Shown: positions 7,674 through 9,783 of the stretch, piece by piece
Layout of the letters: each line of letters starts with the position of its first letter
How positions within the stretch are numbered: position 1 is the first letter of the stretch
From: Planctomycetota bacterium
GTDB taxonomy: Bacteria > Planctomycetota > Phycisphaerae > FEN-1346
DNA length: 9,783 bases
Direction: 5' to 3'
NCBI GenBank assembly: GCA_026386995.1
Contig: JAPLMO010000266.1
Span: 1 to 9,783 of the forward strand
Position numbers and translations under genes: made by a program
The notes under the pieces: generated by a model
What the model saw: the letters and a program-made list of their open reading frames with translations, nothing else
Told to the model about the DNA's origin: nothing
Database searches by the model: none

Positions 7674-7746
7674 GCGGCACTGGCCGTTGCCGTGCCGTTG
7701 TCCGATCCCGTGTTCCCGGCGGCGCGCGGCGACCGAGTCGAAGATT

Positions 7747-7770
7747 CGCCTGGGCGAAGTCGCCCAAGCG
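7747..7770. terminator. Hairpin after the CorA gene, possible terminator
   Basis: CGCCTGGGCGA and TCGCCCAAGCG form a near-perfect inverted repeat (core TGGGCGA / TCGCCCA) about 74 bases after the CorA stop. No T-run follows on either strand, so termination by this structure alone is uncertain; the very short two-base centre also means the real loop would be larger. Confidence 0.3.
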
Positions 7771-7921
7771 CCGCCCGCCAATTGCGCGGCGAGTCGACTG
7801 GAACTGAAGATATAAAACTGGAGACTGACTGGGTACGATTGCTGTCCATTGGCATCGTGTTGGTGGCGCTCATGATGATGGTATGCGCCGGTCCGGCGGT
7901 GCACTCGCCCCGCCGCGCGGC

Positions 7922-7950
7922 TTGACAAACGTGCGATGGCTCTGTCTACT
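7922..7950 (+). promoter_or_regulatory. Sigma70-type promoter for the oxidoreductase gene
   Basis: A perfect TTGACA (7922-7927) and TCTACT (7945-7950, four of six) are spaced by 17 bases. Transcription should start near 7957, leaving a leader of about 46 bases. The 10-base palindrome GCCGCGCGGC (7912-7921) abuts the -35 box and could be an operator half, although such sequences are frequent in GC-rich DNA. Confidence 0.65.
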
Positions 7951-8002
7951 CATGGCAACACGCCTGACGCCGGCGGTTTGGCGCTATCGAAAGGAACACA
8001 CG

Positions 8003-9439
8003 ATGTCCAGCAACGGGAAAATGACGCGAAGGCAGTTTGGCCGGGCCGCCGCCACGGCGGCCGGCCTCGCCGTTTTGCCGCGATACGTCCTCGGCGGGAC
8101 CGGGTTCGTCGCCCCAAGCGAGACGGTCAATGTGGCCATCGTCGGTTGCGGCGGACAGGGGCGGACCAACGCACGGTCGCTCTTCCAGCAGGACGACGCG
8201 CGGGTCATCGCCGTCGCCGATCCGCGCGACCAAGCCGACTACAAGCCGTTCTATTACAAGGGCGAGGCCGGCCGCCTGCCCGTCCTCCGCGAGGTCCAGC
8301 AGCGGTACGAGAAGAACAACAAGTCATTCAAATGCGCAGATTACCTGGACTTCCGCCGGATGCTCGACAAGGAGAAGGCCGTCGACGCCATCCTGTGCGC
8401 AACGCCCGACCACTGGCACGCCTTCGTCACGGTGACGGCGATGCGCCGCGGCAAGCACGTCTACTGCGAGAAGCCGCTGACGCACAACATTTACGAGGCC
8501 CGCATGGTCGCCAAGGCCGCCACCGAGACGGGCGTGGCCACGCAGATGGGCAACCAGGGCCGCAGCACCTCCTCACACGCCCTGGCGTGCGCGTGGATCT
8601 GGAACGGCGCAATCGGCGACGTGACCGAGGTCCACGCATGGAGCGCCGCCGGCGCCTGGGCCGGCGGGCGCGGGCGGCCGAAGGATACGCCCCCCGTCCC
8701 GGCGGGGTTCGACTGGGACCTGTGGCTCGGCCCGAAGCCCGACCGCCCGTATCACCCGGCGTATGCCCCGTACAACTGGCGCGGGTGGTGGGCCTTCGGC
8801 ACGGGGGCAGCGGGCGACATGATGGTCCACAACGTCGATCCGGCGTTTGCCGCGCTCGAACTGGACAAGCGGCACCCCGCCGCGGTCGAGTGCCTCCAGA
8901 CCGAGTTCGTCGACGATGAAGTCATCGCCCCGGGCAACCACGTGGTGTGGACGTACGCTGCCGAGGGCGGCCGGCCGCCGCTTCAGGTCCACTGGTACGA
9001 CGGCAGTCTGCGGCCGAAGCGCCCGGCGGAACTGGAAGATGGCCGTAAGGTGGGAGAGGGCTCCAACGGCGTCCTCATCGTTGGCACAAAGGGCACCTTC
9101 ATGGGCGGCGGGTGGAGCGGTTCGCCGCGCCTCATCCCCGAAACCAAGATGCGCGAGTACCTGGAGGCCAACAAGGGCAAGACGCCGGCGCGCACCCTGC
9201 CCGAGTCCAAGGGCCATCATCGCGACTGGCTGGATGCGTGCAAGGGCGGCCGGCCGGCGCGCAGCCGTTTTGAGTACGGCGCCGCACTAACGGAATTCGT
9301 CCTCCTGGCCGACGTGGCCGTCCGCGCCAAGCAGAAGGTCCAGTGGAACGGCCCGAACATGAAGGTGGCCAACGTCCCCGCGGCCCAGGCGTTCGTGCAG
9401 GAACCCTATCGCCAGGGATGGGACCTGGCGAAAGTTTGA
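8003..9439 (+). CDS. Twin-arginine-exported Gfo/Idh/MocA family oxidoreductase
   Basis: A 478-residue NAD(P)-dependent dehydrogenase of the Gfo/Idh/MocA family, which acts on sugars, polyols or derivatives such as inositol. Residues 7-32 (MTRRQFGRAAATAAGLAV and on) are a twin-arginine signal, so the folded enzyme is probably carried across the cytoplasmic membrane with its cofactor. The Rossmann fold begins at VNVAIVGCGGQGR (42-54). ATPDHWHA (133-140) and the CEKPLTHN segment (155-162), with the family's EKP lysine at 157, mark the nicotinamide site. The C-terminal substrate domain includes WGFG-like WWAFGTGAAGDMMVHNVDP (262-280), whose D272 and H276 are candidate catalytic residues. ATG 8003 is chosen because AAAGGA lies seven bases upstream (7990-7995) and the twin-arginine signal starts there; the frame is open for 40 codons further up but lacks a start with a ribosome site. 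The substrate cannot be read from sequence. Confidence 0.93.
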   Translation: MSSNGKMTRRQFGRAAATAAGLAVLPRYVLGGTGFVAPSETVNVAIVGCGGQGRTNARSLFQQDDARVIAVADPRDQADYKPFYYKGEAGRLPVLREVQQRYEKNNKSFKCADYLDFRRMLDKEKAVDAILCATPDHWHAFVTVTAMRRGKHVYCEKPLTHNIYEARMVAKAATETGVATQMGNQGRSTSSHALACAWIWNGAIGDVTEVHAWSAAGAWAGGRGRPKDTPPVPAGFDWDLWLGPKPDRPYHPAYAPYNWRGWWAFGTGAAGDMMVHNVDPAFAALELDKRHPAAVECLQTEFVDDEVIAPGNHVVWTYAAEGGRPPLQVHWYDGSLRPKRPAELEDGRKVGEGSNGVLIVGTKGTFMGGGWSGSPRLIPETKMREYLEANKGKTPARTLPESKGHHRDWLDACKGGRPARSRFEYGAALTEFVLLADVAVRAKQKVQWNGPNMKVANVPAAQAFVQEPYRQGWDLAKV

Positions 9440-9492
9440 AGGCGGATTGGTGTAATCTGTGGACACAACACAACTTTCAAAGGAATGGGGCA

Positions 9493-9561
9493 ATGAGAAA
9501 ATCGGTATTGTCCCCCGAACTCCGCCGCGCACCGGAGAAACCTCCGGGAGGAAGCCAATAA
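9493..9561 (+). CDS. Possible 22-residue small ORF
   Basis: ATG 9493 follows AAAGGA (9479-9484) at eight bases, and the frame MRKSVLSPELRRAPEKPPGG plus two residues ends at TAA 9561, five bases before the strong hairpin at 9567-9603. The protein is basic and Pro-rich with no known domain. It could be a leader peptide, the clipped front of a lost gene (MRKSVLS resembles the start of a signal peptide), or chance. It is followed by no plus-strand gene in the window. Confidence 0.35.
   Translation: MRKSVLSPELRRAPEKPPGGSQ
9532..9547 (+). other. Small hairpin inside the 22-codon ORF
   Basis: CCGGAG (9532-9537) and CTCCGG (9542-9547) pair around the loop AAAC. The right arm is also part of CCTCCGGGA (9541-9549), which is exactly complementary to TCCCGGAGG at 9570-9578 in the next hairpin. 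Confidence 0.5.
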
Positions 9562-9566
9562 ACGCA

Positions 9567-9603
9567 CCATCCCGGAGGCCCTTCTTGAGGGCCTCCGGGA
9601 TGG
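9567..9603 (-). terminator. Strong hairpin terminator between convergent genes
   Basis: A perfect 16-base-pair stem (CCATCCCGGAGGCCCT, 9567-9582, with 9588-9603) closes the loop TCTTG. On the minus strand it is followed by TGCGTTTATT, the better T-rich tail, so it most likely ends the incoming PEP-CTERM gene. It may also stop plus-strand transcripts from the oxidoreductase gene. Confidence 0.75.
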
Positions 9604-9626
9604 ATTGACGCTTGACGCTACCCTAA

Positions 9627-9695
9627 CTACCGGCCCGCCCGGCGGCGACGGGTGATCATGGCCGCCGCTCCGAGGGCCAGCATGTAGGGTGGGTG
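9627..9695 (-). pseudogene. Second PEP-CTERM-like tail, in frame after the new stop
   Basis: After the TAG at 9698-9696 the same frame continues HPPYMLALGAAAMITRRRR and three more residues to TAG at 9629-9627. A short hydrophobic run followed by four arginines is what the end of a PEP-CTERM sorting signal looks like. It is probably the relic of an older C-terminus or of a partial duplication, no longer translated unless the first TAG is read through. Confidence 0.55.
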
Positions 9696-9707
9696 CTATG
9701 CACCCAC
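9689..9707. repeat. Palindrome carrying the PEP-CTERM stop codon
   Basis: GTGGGTGC and GCACCCAC are perfect arms around TAT (ATA on the coding strand). The TAG stop of the PEP-CTERM gene (9698-9696) is made from the centre of this palindrome. It looks like a small extragenic palindrome that has landed in the 3' end of the gene. Confidence 0.65.
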
Positions 9708-9783
9708 GCGGTTGCCACGCCGACGCCTGAGCAGCGCTCCACCCAGCGCCACAAGCGCCAGCGTCGCCGGCTCGGGAACCGCG
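9696..9783 (-). CDS. PEP-CTERM sorting signal, C-terminal end of a secreted protein (5' part outside window)
   Basis: Only the last 28 residues are inside the window, entering from the right edge. They read AVPEPATLALVALGGALL followed by RRRRGNRVGA and TAG: the VPEP motif, one hydrophobic span and an arginine cluster, which is the complete PEP-CTERM signal recognised by exosortase in the cytoplasmic membrane. Proteins with this tail are exported, often tied to exopolysaccharide or surface layers, and common in Planctomycetota. Nothing can be said about the passenger domain. The extra GNRVGA after the arginines comes from the palindrome at 9689-9707 and its flank, and a second tail follows in the same frame. 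The exosortase gene is not in the window. Confidence 0.88.
   Translation of the reverse strand, partial: AVPEPATLALVALGGALLRRRRGNRVGA

Larger units (their letters stand above)
7674..8002. other. Intergenic stretch without a convincing gene
   Basis: This 329-base gap holds the hairpin at 7747-7770 and the promoter at 7922-7950, described separately. A GTG-started frame at 7692-7925 (77 codons) ends in a hydrophobic run (LLSIGIVLVALMMMVCAG) that could be a membrane helix or a decayed signal peptide, but it has no ribosome site, an Arg-rich front and its stop overlaps the -35 box, so I do not call it a gene. Base composition around 7800-7870 is less GC-rich than the neighbours. Confidence 0.5.

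Noticed and set aside
7692..7925. A 77-codon frame with a hydrophobic end in the gap after the CorA gene
   Set aside because: It begins with GTG without a ribosome site, its first half is Arg/Ser/Pro-rich, and its stop overlaps the next promoter. The hydrophobic run alone is not enough to call a gene.
7883..8002. Extension of the oxidoreductase by 40 codons upstream of ATG 8003
   Set aside because: The extension would cover the promoter (-35 at 7922-7927) and the ribosome site at 7990-7995, and would bury the twin-arginine signal 46 residues into the protein.
9605..9618. Direct repeat TTGACGC-TTGACGC just outside the strong hairpin
   Set aside because: Two seven-base copies with no -10 partner or palindromic arrangement; probably chance.
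1..9783. A defence system, CRISPR array, toxin-antitoxin pair, prophage or other novel multi-gene system
   Set aside because: No repeat-spacer pattern, nuclease, helicase, transposase, integrase or paired small genes were found. The genes are housekeeping, envelope or single-gene units that do not form an evident system.

Overview
The window is GC-rich and reads like a Planctomycetota genome or metagenome contig; this is inference from gene content. The pointers are a PEP-CTERM protein tail, a two-CxxC zinc-ribbon membrane protein of the type common in that phylum, a twin-arginine-exported Gfo/Idh/MocA oxidoreductase, a secreted HEAT plus PQQ-like propeller protein, and a lipid A gene.

Layout, left to right. 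Positions 1-726 (+) hold the 3' part of lpxB. Positions 727-974 are a gap between convergent genes; it carries a short direct repeat, a pair of inverted REP-like palindromes (773-849) and a small GC hairpin. Positions 975-2147 (-) encode a zinc-ribbon, single-membrane-span protein with its own good promoter at 2238-2265. Positions 2306-5548 (-) are one long reading frame for a secreted HEAT/TPR-like/PQQ-propeller protein, broken by a single in-frame TAG at 5192-5194. A divergent gap (5549-5672) separates it from a radical SAM gene at 5673-6635 (+), which has an extended -10 box so close to its ATG that the message is probably leaderless. A CorA-type divalent metal transporter follows at 6699-7673 (+). 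A 329-base gap (7674-8002) carries a hairpin and a sigma70-type promoter with a perfect TTGACA, driving the exported oxidoreductase at 8003-9439 (+). The right end has a possible 22-codon ORF, a strong 16-bp hairpin, and the C-terminus of a PEP-CTERM protein entering from the right on the minus strand.

The genes do not form one pathway. They are mostly single-gene transcription units with their own promoters: envelope (LpxB, PEP-CTERM protein, HEAT/PQQ protein, zinc-ribbon protein), transport (CorA) and probable sugar or polyol chemistry in the periplasm (oxidoreductase). I see no CRISPR array, tRNA, rRNA, transposase or recognisable defence system. The most unusual points are the TAG that splits the HEAT/PQQ gene, the palindrome that supplies a new stop inside the PEP-CTERM tail with a second tail downstream in the same frame, the REP-like pair behind lpxB, and the leaderless radical SAM gene.
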